NCBI RefSeq assembly: GCF_003575965.1
Contig: NZ_QWJJ01000016.1
Span: 58,310-122,309 of the forward strand
Source: Pseudooceanicola sediminis
GTDB taxonomy: Bacteria; Pseudomonadota; Alphaproteobacteria; Rhodobacterales; Rhodobacteraceae
Length of the DNA: 64,000 nt
Reading direction: 5' to 3'
Both the position numbers and the translations under genes were made by a program. Positions 1-9,260 of the stretch are shown here, one piece after another; positions within the stretch are counted from its first letter, which is position 1, and the number at the start of each line of letters is the position of its first letter. The notes beneath the pieces are model-generated. The model searched no databases, was not told where the DNA came from, and saw only the letters and a list, made by a program, of their open reading frames with translations.

Positions 1-501
1 CATGAACTGGCCAGCCCGAACGATTACCGCCAGAACCGCCTGTCCGGTTCCCCGGTCTATTTCACGCCGGTCGATGCCGAGGCGCGCGCCGCGATCGAGG
101 GCATCTGGCAGGATCTGACGGGCGGCGACGCCGCACCGCTGGTGCTTAAGGTCAAGGGACGCGAGGTCGTGATCCCCGCTTATCGCAACGGCGTCGGGCG
201 CGCGCGCTTTCACGATCTGTGCGGCGCGATGCTGGGTCCGGGCGATTACCTGGCGGTGGCAGATGCGCTCAAAGTGCTGATCCTGGAAAATATCCCGTCG
301 CTGTCGCGCTCGAACTTCAACGAGGCAAAGCGCTTCGTCACCCTGATCGACGCGCTGTACGAGGCGCGGGTGCGCCTGATCTGCTCCGCTGCCTCCGACC
401 CCGAAACGCTCTATCTTGAGGGCGAGGGCGTGTTCGAATTCGAACGCACCGCCAGCCGGCTGCGGGAAATGCAGGATCAATCCTGGGGCGCGCCAGACTA
501 G
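1..501 (+). CDS. zapE: Cell division protein ZapE (AFG1-family ATPase), C-terminal part
   Basis: The reading frame is open from base 1 to a TAG at 499-501, giving the last 166 residues of a protein that begins before the window. The tail matches the AFG1/ZapE P-loop ATPase family: a DYR motif near the first visible residues, then a region with SNFNEAKRFVTLIDALYE, the usual C-terminal block carrying the conserved arginine before an LIDxLY helix. ZapE is an inner-membrane-associated ATPase acting at the division ring in proteobacteria; its mitochondrial relative is AFG1. The Walker motifs lie outside the window, so the call rests on the tail alone. It is followed by a convergent terminator-like hairpin and then folC on the other strand. 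Confidence 0.85.
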   Translation, partial: HELASPNDYRQNRLSGSPVYFTPVDAEARAAIEGIWQDLTGGDAAPLVLKVKGREVVIPAYRNGVGRARFHDLCGAMLGPGDYLAVADALKVLILENIPSLSRSNFNEAKRFVTLIDALYEARVRLICSAASDPETLYLEGEGVFEFERTASRLREMQDQSWGAPD

Positions 502-593
502 GGCGCCGTCACGGATCTGATGTCGGAAAAAAGATGGCGGCTAGCTGAGCTTGGGGCGATCTGCTCTCAAACCGCCTGGTCGAAAAACGGAGC

Positions 594-622
594 GGGGGTC
601 GTTGAACCGACCCCCTGATTTT
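594..622. terminator. Convergent intrinsic terminator between zapE and folC
   Basis: A perfect 8-bp stem (594-601 with 608-615) closes a 6-base loop and is followed on the plus strand by TGATTTT. On the minus strand it is followed a few bases later by a run of five T. It sits between the convergent zapE and folC genes and could serve both. Confidence 0.6.
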
Positions 623-655
623 GCCCGTTGGTCCCAAGCCTGAATGACGTCTTGC

Positions 656-858
656 GAATCGCTGTGATAGGCTGCCGATGCGATGGGCGAGACGACTGAG
701 AATGCCTGTATCTGAAAGGATATTAGGCGATATTTTTCGAATCGGTCAATACCGCGCGAATCGCTTTTGCCAAGTTTCTGCCACGATTCGCCGCGCTGAT
801 TCGGAAAGCCGAATCGGAACAGTCGCTTAGGCGTTTCCAGGCCGCGCAAAAAAGAGTC
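656..858. promoter_or_regulatory. Cluster of seven GANTC methylation sites
   Basis: GANTC, the recognition sequence of the alphaproteobacterial cell-cycle methyltransferase CcrM, occurs at 656, 739, 758, 785, 798, 811 and 854 within about 200 bases of non-coding DNA. Several sites share the context GAATCGG/GATTCGC and are arranged head to head. No convincing gene lies here: the one open frame on the minus strand resembles no protein I recognise. The region lies 3' of both flanking genes, so an ordinary promoter is unlikely. The function is unknown. Confidence 0.45.
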
Positions 859-899
859 GGATTGTCGGGGCAGGTACGTGAAACGCGGCCGCCACAGGT

Positions 900-2186
900 T
901 CAGCCGTTGGTTTCCAGCACCCTGCCGGCCAGGTACAGCGACCCGCCGATCAGGACACGGGCATCGGGGCAGGCGGCGATGATACGCTGCAAGGCGATTT
1001 CGACCGTCTCGGCGACAAAGGCTTCGTGGCCGGTGTCGCGGGCGGCGGTGGCGGTTTCCTCGGCGCTCAGCGTATTTGCCTCGCCGGGAATCGGAACTGC
1101 CGTCAGGCTTTCCACATGCGCCGCCAGCGGCCGCAGATAGCCGCGCACGTCCTTGGTGTTCAGCATCCCGCAGATCATGTGCGTGGGCCGTCCGGCCATC
1201 TGGCTCAGGTGCAGGGCCAGCGCCTCGCCCGCGGCGGGGTTATGGCCCCCGTCCAGCCACAACTCGCCCAGCGGTGCACTCTCGGCCAAGGGTCCCTTGC
1301 GCAGGCGTTGCAGGCGGGCGGGCCACTCTGCCTTGGATACCGCGGCCTCGCAGGCGGTCTCGCACGCGGCCTGGCCCAGCGTCAGCTGGCGCAGCACGGC
1401 GATGGCGGCACCGGCGTTCACGATCTGATGCGCCCCCGGCAGGTTCGGCAGCGGCAGATCCAGCAGGCCGGTTTCGTCCTGGAACACCAGGCGACCGCGC
1501 TCTTCCCAGACATGCCAGTGCTGGCCATGCACAAACAGCGGCGCGCCCAGACGTGCGGCCCGCGCCTCGATCACCTCCAGCGCGGCCTCGCTCTGCGGGG
1601 CCACGACGCAGGGCACACCCCGTTTGAGGATGCCGGCCTTTTCCGCCGCGATCTTTTCGATCGTGTCGCCCAGAAAGCCTTCGTGATCCATCGAGATCGG
1701 CGTCAGCACCGTCATCGCAGGGCGCGCGACCACGTTCGTCGCATCCAGTCGCCCGCCCAGCCCGGTTTCCAGCAGGCACCAGTCGGCGGGCTGGCGGGCA
1801 AAGCCCAGCAGCGCGGCGCAGGTGGTGATCTCGAAATAGGTGATCGGGTCGGGGCCATTGGCGACCAGGCATTCATCCAGCAAAGCACTCAGCGCCGCTT
1901 CGGAAATCAGCGCGCCGTTCAGGCGGATACGTTCATGAAACCGCACCAGGTGGGGCGAGGTATAGGCATGAACCGATGCCCCCATCCCCTCCAGTCCGGC
2001 GCGCAGCATCGCCTGGGTCGATCCCTTGCCGTTGGTTCCGGCAAGGTGGATCACCGGCGGCAGCTTTTCTTCGGGGTGATCCAGCGCAGCCAGCAACCGC
2101 CAGACGCGATCCAGCACAAGGTCGATGACCTTGGGATGCAGCCGCATCATCCGGTCCAGCAGCGCGTCAGACGGTGCGGCGGTCAC
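900..2186 (-). CDS. folC: Bifunctional folylpolyglutamate synthase / dihydrofolate synthase
   Basis: This is the Mur-ligase-family enzyme that adds glutamate to dihydropteroate and to folates in the cytoplasm. The ATP-binding loop GTNGKGS lies near residues 50-56, a [19 protein letters not shown]-type substrate region follows, and the C-terminal ligase domain contains [12 protein letters not shown]. The start is a GTG at 2186 whose last bases overlap the accD stop (GTGA), giving 428 residues, normal for FolC. A longer open frame continues upstream but only antisense to accD coding, so it was not used. It is the last gene of the minus-strand operon with accD, an arrangement common in Proteobacteria. 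Confidence 0.95.
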   Translation of the reverse strand: MTAAPSDALLDRMMRLHPKVIDLVLDRVWRLLAALDHPEEKLPPVIHLAGTNGKGSTQAMLRAGLEGMGASVHAYTSPHLVRFHERIRLNGALISEAALSALLDECLVANGPDPITYFEITTCAALLGFARQPADWCLLETGLGGRLDATNVVARPAMTVLTPISMDHEGFLGDTIEKIAAEKAGILKRGVPCVVAPQSEAALEVIEARAARLGAPLFVHGQHWHVWEERGRLVFQDETGLLDLPLPNLPGAHQIVNAGAAIAVLRQLTLGQAACETACEAAVSKAEWPARLQRLRKGPLAESAPLGELWLDGGHNPAAGEALALHLSQMAGRPTHMICGMLNTKDVRGYLRPLAAHVESLTAVPIPGEANTLSAEETATAARDTGHEAFVAETVEIALQRIIAACPDARVLIGGSLYLAGRVLETNG

Positions 2187-3244
2187 TTCTTGTCTTTCGC
2201 CTTGTCCTTGCCCGCGTCCTTGGGGACCTCTTTCGTCGCGGCCTTTGCCGGGGTCGGTGCAGCGCCTGCGGCAGGCTTGATGTCCTTGGCCTTGGCGTCG
2301 CTGACGCCAGAGGTCGGCACGACGACGGCCGCGGCTTCGGGGTCCGGCAGGGCCGCTGCCTTGTCGGGGGCGGGCAGGTCGCCGCGCACGGCGGGCGGCA
2401 GGCCCATCAACATGCGGGTGATCTGGATCAGCTCCTCGCGCATCTGGGTACGGGGGGTCACGCGGTCCAGCATGCCGTGGTCCAGCAGGTATTCGGCCCG
2501 CTGAAATCCTTCCGGCAGCTTTTCGCGGATCGTCTGTTCGATCACCCGCGGCCCGGCAAAGCAGATCAGCGCGTTCGGCTCTGCGATATGCACGTCGCCC
2601 AGCATTGCGTAGCTGGCCGTCACGCCGCCCGTGGTCGGATGCGTCAGCACCACGATATAGGGCAGACCGGCCTCTTTCAGCATCTGCACGGCGACCGTGG
2701 TGCGCGGCATCTGCATCAGGCTCAGGATGCCTTCCTGCATTCGCGCGCCGCCAGCGGCGGAAAACAGCACCAGCGGGCATTTCCGCTGCACCGCGCGTTC
2801 GGCGGCGGCCACGATGGCATTGCCGACGTACATGCCCATTGACCCGCCCATGAAGGAAAAGTCCTGCGCGGTGGCGACGATGGGCGTGCGCCCGATCTCG
2901 CCCTGCGCCACCAGCATCGCTTCGTCCTCGCCGGTCTTGCGACGGGCCTCGCGCATCCGGTCGGGATATTTCTTCTGGTCGCGGAAATGCAGCGGGTCAT
3001 TGACCGGTTCGGGCACATCGACTTCGGTAAAGATACCGCCATCGAACAGCGCCCTGAAACGGTCACGCGGTGAAATCGCCATGTGATGCCCACAAGACGT
3101 GCAGACATTCAGGTTATCGCTCAATTCCCTGTGAAACAGCATCGTGCCGCAGCTGTCGCATTTGCTCCAAAGGTTCTCGGGCGTTTCCCGCCGCGAAAAG
3201 ATAGAATTGATGCGCGGCCGGACGTAGTTGTTGATCCAGTTCAT
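2183..3244 (-). CDS. accD: Acetyl-CoA carboxylase carboxyltransferase subunit beta
   Basis: AccD pairs with AccA to form the carboxyltransferase that moves CO2 from biotin to acetyl-CoA, the first step of fatty acid synthesis. The N-terminal four-cysteine zinc ribbon is complete (C29, C32, C48, C51), followed by the crotonase-fold core with [16 protein letters not shown] and [12 protein letters not shown]. The ATG at 3244 has a GGGGG ribosome site about ten bases upstream and gives 353 residues; an earlier ATG at 3307 adds an unconserved leader. The last 60 or so residues are an Ala/Lys/Pro/Asp-rich low-complexity tail ending KDKAKDKK, probably disordered. The gene overlaps folC by four bases. 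Confidence 0.96.
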   Translation of the reverse strand: MNWINNYVRPRINSIFSRRETPENLWSKCDSCGTMLFHRELSDNLNVCTSCGHHMAISPRDRFRALFDGGIFTEVDVPEPVNDPLHFRDQKKYPDRMREARRKTGEDEAMLVAQGEIGRTPIVATAQDFSFMGGSMGMYVGNAIVAAAERAVQRKCPLVLFSAAGGARMQEGILSLMQMPRTTVAVQMLKEAGLPYIVVLTHPTTGGVTASYAMLGDVHIAEPNALICFAGPRVIEQTIREKLPEGFQRAEYLLDHGMLDRVTPRTQMREELIQITRMLMGLPPAVRGDLPAPDKAAALPDPEAAAVVVPTSGVSDAKAKDIKPAAGAAPTPAKAATKEVPKDAGKDKAKDKK

Positions 3245-3307
3245 CGGCGATTTGCCCCCGGGGTTGCCAGTCGCGCATGAAATAAGCGGCTGCGCGCCGG
3301 ATTGCAA

Positions 3308-4231
3308 TCAACGCCTTATGGCAATGCGTGCCGCCAGCCAGGCCAAGCCGATGGTGCCCAGCTCGATGATCAGCGCCAGACTGATCAGGGGGCCCTGGGC
3401 CAGGGCCGGGTCGGCCAGGCCGTCGCTGGCCGGAAACAGAAACAGCGCCAGGCCGGAATCCGGGCCGCCGGCCTCGCCAAAGCACAGAAAAGCATAGGCA
3501 TTATTGGCCAGGTGCAGCCCGATCGCGGGGCCTAGATTGCCACTGCGCGCCGTCAGATCCGATGCGGCCAGGCCAAAGCAGAAGGCCCAGATCAGGTACT
3601 GCCAGTTGTCCACCGGCGCGGCCCCGTCCTGCCAGTGTACGGCGGCAAACGCCAGGTTCGGCACCACCATCCAGACCAGCGGCGCGCGGAATCGTGCCGC
3701 CAGCTGTTGCTGGATAAAGCCGCGATACAGCAATTCCTCGGCCCCGGTCTGCACCAGCAGCGCGGCCAGCGCAAAGGGCAGCACGGCCAGCCAGCCCGCC
3801 ATGCCACGTGCGCTTTCGGCAGCGCGGAAATCCAGCCAGGGCGGCAGCAGTTGAATCGCCACGAACACCGCCGCCGAGGCCGCAAATGCCAATGGCAGCA
3901 TCGCGCCCGCCTGCTCCGGCGGACCGGTCAGGCTGGCGAAACCGCGTTTGTTCAGCCGCCGCGCCACCAGCCAGACGGCGCCCCCCAGACACCCGTAAGA
4001 GGCCAGTTGCACCACCAGCCCCAGGGCGGTGTCGCCGTAAAACAGCGCCTTGGCCAGGTCGGGCGCAAGGTACGCCAGCCCCCCGTCAAAGGCCCAGATC
4101 CCGGCATCGAACAGCCCCTCGATCAGCACCAACCCCAACAGCAGCCGCCACACCTGGGACGAGGCGCGCGCCGGTGCGGCATAGGCCACATGCGGGGCAT
4201 AGGCGCGTGGTGTTCGCATCAACATCAGCAT
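3308..4231 (-). CDS. CPBP family intramembrane metalloprotease (first of tandem pair)
   Basis: This is a 307-residue polytopic membrane protein of the CPBP (CAAX protease and bacteriocin-processing, Rce1-like) family. The three active-site blocks are present: EELLYRG at 165-171, FAAVH with H199, and GLHLANN with H240. It also has about seven hydrophobic segments. Its substrate is unknown; family members clip prenylated or membrane peptides. The start could also be either ATG slightly downstream (4225 or 4219), since three ATG codons occur within 12 bases and no clear ribosome site separates them. It lies four bases after a paralogue and 63 bases before accD, so it is probably co-transcribed with both. 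Confidence 0.85.
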   Translation of the reverse strand: MLMLMRTPRAYAPHVAYAAPARASSQVWRLLLGLVLIEGLFDAGIWAFDGGLAYLAPDLAKALFYGDTALGLVVQLASYGCLGGAVWLVARRLNKRGFASLTGPPEQAGAMLPLAFAASAAVFVAIQLLPPWLDFRAAESARGMAGWLAVLPFALAALLVQTGAEELLYRGFIQQQLAARFRAPLVWMVVPNLAFAAVHWQDGAAPVDNWQYLIWAFCFGLAASDLTARSGNLGPAIGLHLANNAYAFLCFGEAGGPDSGLALFLFPASDGLADPALAQGPLISLALIIELGTIGLAWLAARIAIRR

Positions 4232-4235
4232 CCGC

Positions 4236-5147
4236 TCAGCGCCGCAAGGCCAGCCGGGCGGCCAGCCACAGCACCGCCGTCGTCGCCAGGTCCAGCGGCA
4301 TCAGCGGGGTCAGCGCCGGGTCCGACGCCTCCACCGGCAAATGATACAGCGCCAGCCCGCCCAGTTCGTCCCCGAATCCGATGAACAGGATGGCCAGCAC
4401 GTTGTTGATGAAATGCAGCGCCAGGGCTGGCCCCAGCGTCCCCGACCGCGCTGTCAGATCGGCGGCCGTCAGGGCAAACAGCGTCGCGCTGGCGACGAAC
4501 CACAGCCCGTTCGGCCCCGCCGCGCCCTGGTAATGCAGCGCGCCAAAGACCAGCGATGGCAGCACCATCCAGACCAGCGGGTTGGCAAATCGTGCGGATA
4601 GTCGCGATTGCAGATAACCGCGAAACAACAGCTCCTCGGCAGCGATCTGGATCAGGATCGCGGGCAGGGCAACCGGCAGCAGGCCCACCCAGGGCGCAAG
4701 GCCCAGGTGCCGCTCAGGGCGCAGGTCCGCGGGCATCGGCAGCAACCACACGATGGCCTGCAACAGGGCCACATGCCCCGCAACGCGCAGAAACTGCGCC
4801 CCCGCCAACGGCCATGGCCCGATCAGCGCCGCCAGCCCGCGCCCATGCAACAGCCGCAGCATCAGCGTCAGGGCCACCAGCGCCGCTGCGAAAGACCCCA
4901 GGAACAGCAGCGTCGCCGCCGCGCCACTTGCCAGCGCGTCTCCCCCCGCCGCGTCAGCCCCCGGCGTGCCGGTCTGCACTGCCCGGGTCGGGTCGCCCAA
5001 CCCGAACAGGCCCGCCGCGCCGATGAACCACAGCGACAGCAGCACCACATACAGCACCGTAAAGATCCCGAAGCCCGCCGCCGTGCGCCACAGCGCCGCC
5101 GGATCGTCCTGCCAGTGCGGTGCGTGCCGCTGTTCCGTTCTGCTCAT
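4236..5147 (-). CDS. CPBP family intramembrane metalloprotease (second of tandem pair)
   Basis: This is a 303-residue paralogue of the neighbouring gene. Motifs are EELLFRG at 171-177, FGALH with H205, and ALHFINN with H245. The two proteins share the stretch PLVWMV followed by the second histidine block and the block DLTARSG(T/N)LGPA, so they arose by tandem duplication, but their N-terminal halves have diverged. It is the first gene of the minus-strand operon and is divergent from ilvD across about 100 bases. A GAGG lies about 13 bases before the ATG. The role is unknown; regulated intramembrane proteolysis or membrane-stress adaptation is only an inference from the family. Confidence 0.85.
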   Translation of the reverse strand: MSRTEQRHAPHWQDDPAALWRTAAGFGIFTVLYVVLLSLWFIGAAGLFGLGDPTRAVQTGTPGADAAGGDALASGAAATLLFLGSFAAALVALTLMLRLLHGRGLAALIGPWPLAGAQFLRVAGHVALLQAIVWLLPMPADLRPERHLGLAPWVGLLPVALPAILIQIAAEELLFRGYLQSRLSARFANPLVWMVLPSLVFGALHYQGAAGPNGLWFVASATLFALTAADLTARSGTLGPALALHFINNVLAILFIGFGDELGGLALYHLPVEASDPALTPLMPLDLATTAVLWLAARLALRR

Positions 5148-5251
5148 GACGCGAAACTATCCTCGCCGTTTCGTGCCCGCAATCGCCCTTGTGCCTCTGC
5201 CGGTGGTCATTTATCCCCAAGCCAGCCAAGTTTCCGGGGGGAGCCGCACCG

Positions 5252-7009
5252 ATGACAAAGTTTGACAAATCCAAATTGCCCAGCCGCCACGTGACCGAAG
5301 GTCCGGCGCGCGCACCGCACCGGTCCTACCTCTACGCCATGGGCATCTCGGAAGAGGAAATTCACCAGCCCCTCGTTGGCGTGGCAACCTGCTGGAACGA
5401 AGCGGCCCCCTGCAATATCGCGCTCAGCCGTCAGGCACAGGCCGTCAAGCAGGGTGTGAAGGCGGCCGAGGGCACGCCGCGCGAATTCACCACCATCACC
5501 GTGACCGACGGTATCGCCATGGGCCACGAGGGGATGCGCTCCTCTCTCGCCTCGCGCGAAGCGATTGCCGACACGGTCGAGCTGACGATGCGCGGCCACT
5601 GCTATGATGCGGTCGTCGGCCTTGCGGGCTGTGACAAGTCGCTGCCGGGCATGATGATGGCGATGGTGCGTCTGAACGTGCCGTCGGTCTTCATCTACGG
5701 CGGCTCCATCCTGCCGGGCAAGGCGCCGCAGATCGAAGAGATCCCCGCCGACTTCCGCTCGCGCGATCTGACCGTGCAGGACATGTTCGAAGCCGTCGGG
5801 CGTTTCCAGAACCAGGAGATGTCCTCGGCCGCGCTCGACATGCTGGAACGTGTCGCCTGCCCGTCATCGGGGGCCTGCGGCGGCCAGTTCACCGCCAACA
5901 CCATGGCCTGCGTCTCCGAGGCGATCGGGCTGGCGCTGATGAACTCCTCCGGTATGCCAGCGCCCTATGAATCCCGCGACCAGTACGGCGAGGCCTCGGG
6001 CCGCGCCGTGATGAACCTGATCGCGAAAAACATCCGCGCCCGTGACATCGTCACCAGGGAATCGCTGATCAACGCCGCCCGCGTCGTCGCCTGCACCGGC
6101 GGCTCGACCAACGGCGGGCTGCACCTGCCCGCCATCGCGCACGAGGCCGGGATCGATTTCAACCTGACCGACGTCTGCGACATCTTCCGCGACACCCCCT
6201 ACTTCGTGAACCTGAAACCGGGCGGCGATTACGTGGCCAAGGACCTGTACGAGGCCGGCGGCGTCCCCGTCGTGCTGAAGGAACTCGACAAGGCCGGCCT
6301 GATCTATCGCGATTGCATGACGGCCAGCGGGTATTCCATCGGCGAGGAGATCGACAAGGTCACCCGCGAAGCGGACGGCAAGATCATCCACTCCATCGCG
6401 ACCCCCATCACCAGGACCGGCGGCGTTGTCGGCCTCAAGGGCAACATCGCCCCCGAAGGCGCCATCGTGAAGGTCGCGGGCATGAGCCCCGAAGAACAGG
6501 TCTTTACCGGCCCGGCGCGCGTGTTCGAATGCGAGGAAGACGCCTTCGAGGCGGTGCAGAACCGCGCCTATTCGGTCGGTGACGTCATCGTCATCCGCAA
6601 CGAAGGCCCCGCAGGCGGCCCCGGCATGCGCGAGATGCTGGCGACCACGGCGGCCCTGTCCGGCCAGGGCATGGGCAAAAAGGTCGCGCTGATCACGGAT
6701 GGCCGTTTCTCGGGCGCGACGCGCGGTTTCTGCGTCGGCCACGTCGGCCCCGAGGCGGCGCATTGCGGCCCCATCGCCCTGTTGAAGGACGGCGACATGA
6801 TCACCCTGGACGCCATCAAGGGCAGCATCGACGTCGACCTCTCCGAAGAAGAACTCGCCGCCCGCAAGGCCGAATGGACCGGCCCGCGCGATACGATCTA
6901 TGCCTCCGGCGCGCTGTGGAAATACGCCCAGCTTGTCGGCAGCACCTATCTCGGCGCCGTGACGCACCCGGGCGGCAAGGCGGAAAAGCATATCTATGCC
7001 GATCTCTGA
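5252..7009 (+). CDS. ilvD: Dihydroxy-acid dehydratase
   Basis: IlvD converts 2,3-dihydroxy-3-methylbutanoate (and the methylpentanoate) to the 2-keto acid in branched-chain amino acid synthesis. Cluster ligands are visible: C54 in PCN, C127 in GCDKSLPG, and the cysteine of [14 protein letters not shown]; three cysteines suggest a [2Fe-2S] enzyme. The C-terminal [11 protein letters not shown] and the [11 protein letters not shown] block are also present. The ATG at 5252 follows a GGGGGGAG ribosome site and gives 585 residues; an upstream ATG at 5189 is not supported. Relatives in the same family act on sugar acids, but the N-terminal sequence with [15 protein letters not shown] fits the true IlvD branch. 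Its 3' end overlaps a lipoprotein gene by 14 bases. Confidence 0.95.
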   Translation: MTKFDKSKLPSRHVTEGPARAPHRSYLYAMGISEEEIHQPLVGVATCWNEAAPCNIALSRQAQAVKQGVKAAEGTPREFTTITVTDGIAMGHEGMRSSLASREAIADTVELTMRGHCYDAVVGLAGCDKSLPGMMMAMVRLNVPSVFIYGGSILPGKAPQIEEIPADFRSRDLTVQDMFEAVGRFQNQEMSSAALDMLERVACPSSGACGGQFTANTMACVSEAIGLALMNSSGMPAPYESRDQYGEASGRAVMNLIAKNIRARDIVTRESLINAARVVACTGGSTNGGLHLPAIAHEAGIDFNLTDVCDIFRDTPYFVNLKPGGDYVAKDLYEAGGVPVVLKELDKAGLIYRDCMTASGYSIGEEIDKVTREADGKIIHSIATPITRTGGVVGLKGNIAPEGAIVKVAGMSPEEQVFTGPARVFECEEDAFEAVQNRAYSVGDVIVIRNEGPAGGPGMREMLATTAALSGQGMGKKVALITDGRFSGATRGFCVGHVGPEAAHCGPIALLKDGDMITLDAIKGSIDVDLSEEELAARKAEWTGPRDTIYASGALWKYAQLVGSTYLGAVTHPGGKAEKHIYADL

Positions 7010-7742
7010 GCGGACAGGCCTCGGGCGCGTCCTGCGCCCGGTCGCCCTGTGTGCCATGCTCGCCCTGCTGGCGGGCTGCGAGGCAACCGGCAATGCCGGT
7101 GCCCTGGCACGCGAAGACAAGGGCCAGGCCCTCAGCTTTCTGTCCAGCGTGAACCGGTCCTCGGGCATGGTGCTGCGCAGCGCCGAGGTGGCAGGCGGCG
7201 ATGTCGTCATCCACGGCCCGGCCGGCTATTGCATCGAAGGCCGCAGCCTCAAGAAACGCGCCCGCTATGGCTTCGCGCTGCTGGCGCGCTGCGACATCCT
7301 CAGCGGTGGCAAGATCGGTACGCCTGTCGCCCTGGCCCTGCTGACCGTCACTGTCACCCCCTACGGGCAGGGGGCCGGTGATCCGGCGGACCTGCCCGAT
7401 GCCCGCACCCTGTCGCGCGAATTTCCTGCGGGCGACGTGCTTGCGGCCAGCGACGTTGCCTCTGTCCGGTTGCTGCACCTGGCGACAGGGGGGGATTCCT
7501 TTGCCCCCGGTGCCGACCCCCGGCAGTGGCGCGCGGCCTTCGTGCTGAACGGGTATCTCGTTTCCCTGGCGGCCTATGGCCCCCAGGGCAGCACCGTCGC
7601 GGACAAGGGCGGGCGGGCGCTGTTGCTCGACATGGCCAAGTCGATGCGCACCGAAAGCCCGAAAACCCCGGCTCGCGCCACGGCGGACACCCCCGCACCC
7701 GCGCCTGCGACCCCTGAAACCGAGGCGACCAAGGCGGGCTGA
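6996..7742 (+). CDS. Predicted lipoprotein of unknown function
   Basis: The 248-residue protein starts with a basic N-terminus and a hydrophobic segment ending in the lipobox LLAGC (C28), so it is likely exported and lipidated. The middle part contains no motif I recognise. The last 35 or so residues are rich in Ala, Pro and Thr (TPAPAPATP), probably a disordered linker or tail. The ATG lies inside the end of ilvD (14-base overlap), so translation is probably coupled to ilvD. It may be functionally unrelated to ilvD and simply share its transcript. Confidence 0.75.
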   Translation: MPISERTGLGRVLRPVALCAMLALLAGCEATGNAGALAREDKGQALSFLSSVNRSSGMVLRSAEVAGGDVVIHGPAGYCIEGRSLKKRARYGFALLARCDILSGGKIGTPVALALLTVTVTPYGQGAGDPADLPDARTLSREFPAGDVLAASDVASVRLLHLATGGDSFAPGADPRQWRAAFVLNGYLVSLAAYGPQGSTVADKGGRALLLDMAKSMRTESPKTPARATADTPAPAPATPETEATKAG

Positions 7743-7810
7743 GGCGGGAAAAACATCGCCCCGTCCATTCTGCCTGTTTGTTTCGTTGAACCTTTTGCGC
7801 CTATGCTGAA

Positions 7811-7841
7811 CTCCGGGCGCATCCTGCGGGTGCGCCCGGAG
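7811..7841. terminator. Perfect 11-bp hairpin before the 7878 gene
   Basis: CTCCGGGCGCA at 7811-7821 pairs perfectly with 7831-7841 around a 9-base loop. No T-run follows on either strand, so it is not a classical intrinsic terminator. It may end the ilvD-lipoprotein transcript in a T-independent way, or form part of the leader of the downstream gene. Confidence 0.5.
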
Positions 7842-7877
7842 CGCAGGGCGATACGGTCGAATGGCCGGGCAGGGGAA

Positions 7878-8663
7878 ATGGCAGGGACCATGGCAAAGAC
7901 AGGCAGGTCGGTTCTGGGCAAATGGGTGGCCCGGCGCGAATTGCGGCGCTGGCGCGACCGCGCTGTCCTGGCCGACGGCCTCCATCTGTCGCAATTGCGG
8001 GGCCAGTGGACGCAGGCCCGCGCGCTGCGCGATGAACTGGATCGGCTGATCCATGTGGCCGACAGCAGGCTGGCGCTGCCTGCCATCGGCTCCACCGCCT
8101 TTCCTGTGCCCCATGATGCCGATTGGTTCTGGCGGCCGCAGCTCTGGCGGGCGCCGCTGCCACGTTCGGGTATCGCCTCGGTACGCTCGGGCGAACAGCT
8201 CGGCGAAGAGGTCAGCCTGTTTCACGATTGCGCCGCGTCCGAAATCTCGTTGCGCCAGATCCGCAACTTTCGCGAGGCCGACCTCGCCCCCTTTGCGCTG
8301 CGCATGGATGTCTTTGCCTTTTCCGGGTCTTTCCTGTCCATCGTCGTCGACCTGCCCGAGGCGGCGGTCACCGACCTGCGCCGCCGTCACCTGATCTGCC
8401 TCGACACCGCCGTGCAGATGGAAAAGCCGCTCGATGTCTATGCCCGTCTCAATATCCGGCACGGCCCGAACACCGAACAGATCGTCCTGCAAGTGCCGCT
8501 GAACGAGGACGAGATGACAGTCGAATTTGACCTGGCCTACAGCGCCATCAACGAAAAGCGGGTCGAAAAGGCTTGGATCGACCTGATCTTCGACGGTCCT
8601 GCAATGAACGAATTGACCTTGCGCGATCTGACCCTGTGCCGCCGCCCGCGTGCCGAACTGTGA
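7878..8663 (+). CDS. Conserved hypothetical protein (possibly DUF6478 family)
   Basis: The product is a soluble 261-residue protein with no signal peptide or membrane segment. It begins with a basic helix (GKWVARRELRRWRDRA), then a WFWRPQLWR stretch, and ends RDLTLCRRPRAEL. I associate it with a roseobacter family of unknown function seen mainly in Rhodobacteraceae, from memory and without a search. The start is uncertain: ATG codons in frame at 7803, 7878 and 7890; 7803 would put the coding region through the 11-bp hairpin and is disfavoured. The next gene, also unknown, follows after 69 bases and is probably co-transcribed. Confidence 0.7.
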   Translation: MAGTMAKTGRSVLGKWVARRELRRWRDRAVLADGLHLSQLRGQWTQARALRDELDRLIHVADSRLALPAIGSTAFPVPHDADWFWRPQLWRAPLPRSGIASVRSGEQLGEEVSLFHDCAASEISLRQIRNFREADLAPFALRMDVFAFSGSFLSIVVDLPEAAVTDLRRRHLICLDTAVQMEKPLDVYARLNIRHGPNTEQIVLQVPLNEDEMTVEFDLAYSAINEKRVEKAWIDLIFDGPAMNELTLRDLTLCRRPRAEL

Positions 8664-8732
8664 CGTGCCGATGCGGACTGTGGGACGGCGCAATCGACCA
8701 CCCAACGCAGGCCCGCCCCCTGAGGAGAGGTT

Positions 8733-9260
8733 ATGACTGACGCGACCCTGACCAAGATCCGCCTGCATTCTGGCCAATGGGAAGGGCTGCTTGTCCTGCC
8801 CGACATTGCCGCGATTGACCCGGCACCGGCCCTTTCCGGGACCGGCACGGGGACGACGGACGCGACACCCCTGCACGGGACAGCAGCAAGCGCGGGTGCC
8901 GACGCGGATACGGCCGGGGGGCGGCCCGCCGGGGTCGCCACGACCGCCAATGCCGCCGCCGGCATGATCGAGGTGCTGTTGCACAATGAACCCGTCGCAG
9001 GGGTACGCGTTACCGCCTTGGACAAGCCGGGTGAATTTGCCGTGGTCATTCCCATTCCGCCCGACGCGATTGCGGATGGCGTTCAGGTGATCCTGATCCG
9101 GCACCGCCAAAGCAACGCCGTGCTGAATGCCTTTGCCATCCTCTCCGGTGACGTGCTGGGCGACACCCTGCATACCGAGGTGTCCTTGCTGCGAGCTGAG
9201 CTGGACATGCTGAAACGCGCCTTTCGCCGTCACTGTGTGGAGGCCGGGGCGGGCGGCTGA
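8733..9260 (+). CDS. Conserved hypothetical protein
   Basis: The product has 175 residues. The start is well supported by GAGGAGAGG just upstream of the ATG. Three parts are visible: a conserved-looking N-terminus (residues 1-30, with HSGQWEGLLVLP), a low-complexity Ala/Gly/Thr/Asp linker (about 31-80), and a beta-rich C-terminal part with EVLLHNEPVAGVRVTALDKPGEFAVVIPIP that ends in a helix with LLRAELDMLKRAFRRH. The last helix could mediate self-association. No function can be assigned. It is paired with the preceding unknown gene and followed by a 500-base gap. Confidence 0.65.
   Translation: MTDATLTKIRLHSGQWEGLLVLPDIAAIDPAPALSGTGTGTTDATPLHGTAASAGADADTAGGRPAGVATTANAAAGMIEVLLHNEPVAGVRVTALDKPGEFAVVIPIPPDAIADGVQVILIRHRQSNAVLNAFAILSGDVLGDTLHTEVSLLRAELDMLKRAFRRHCVEAGAGG

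Noticed and set aside
541-849. 102-residue open frame on the minus strand between zapE and folC
   Set aside because: No ribosome site, no recognisable protein sequence, and it runs over the terminator and the GANTC cluster.
1026-2504. 492-residue open frame antisense to folC and accD
   Set aside because: A GC-rich antisense shadow: composition is Arg/His/Gln rich and the real genes are on the other strand with clear motifs.
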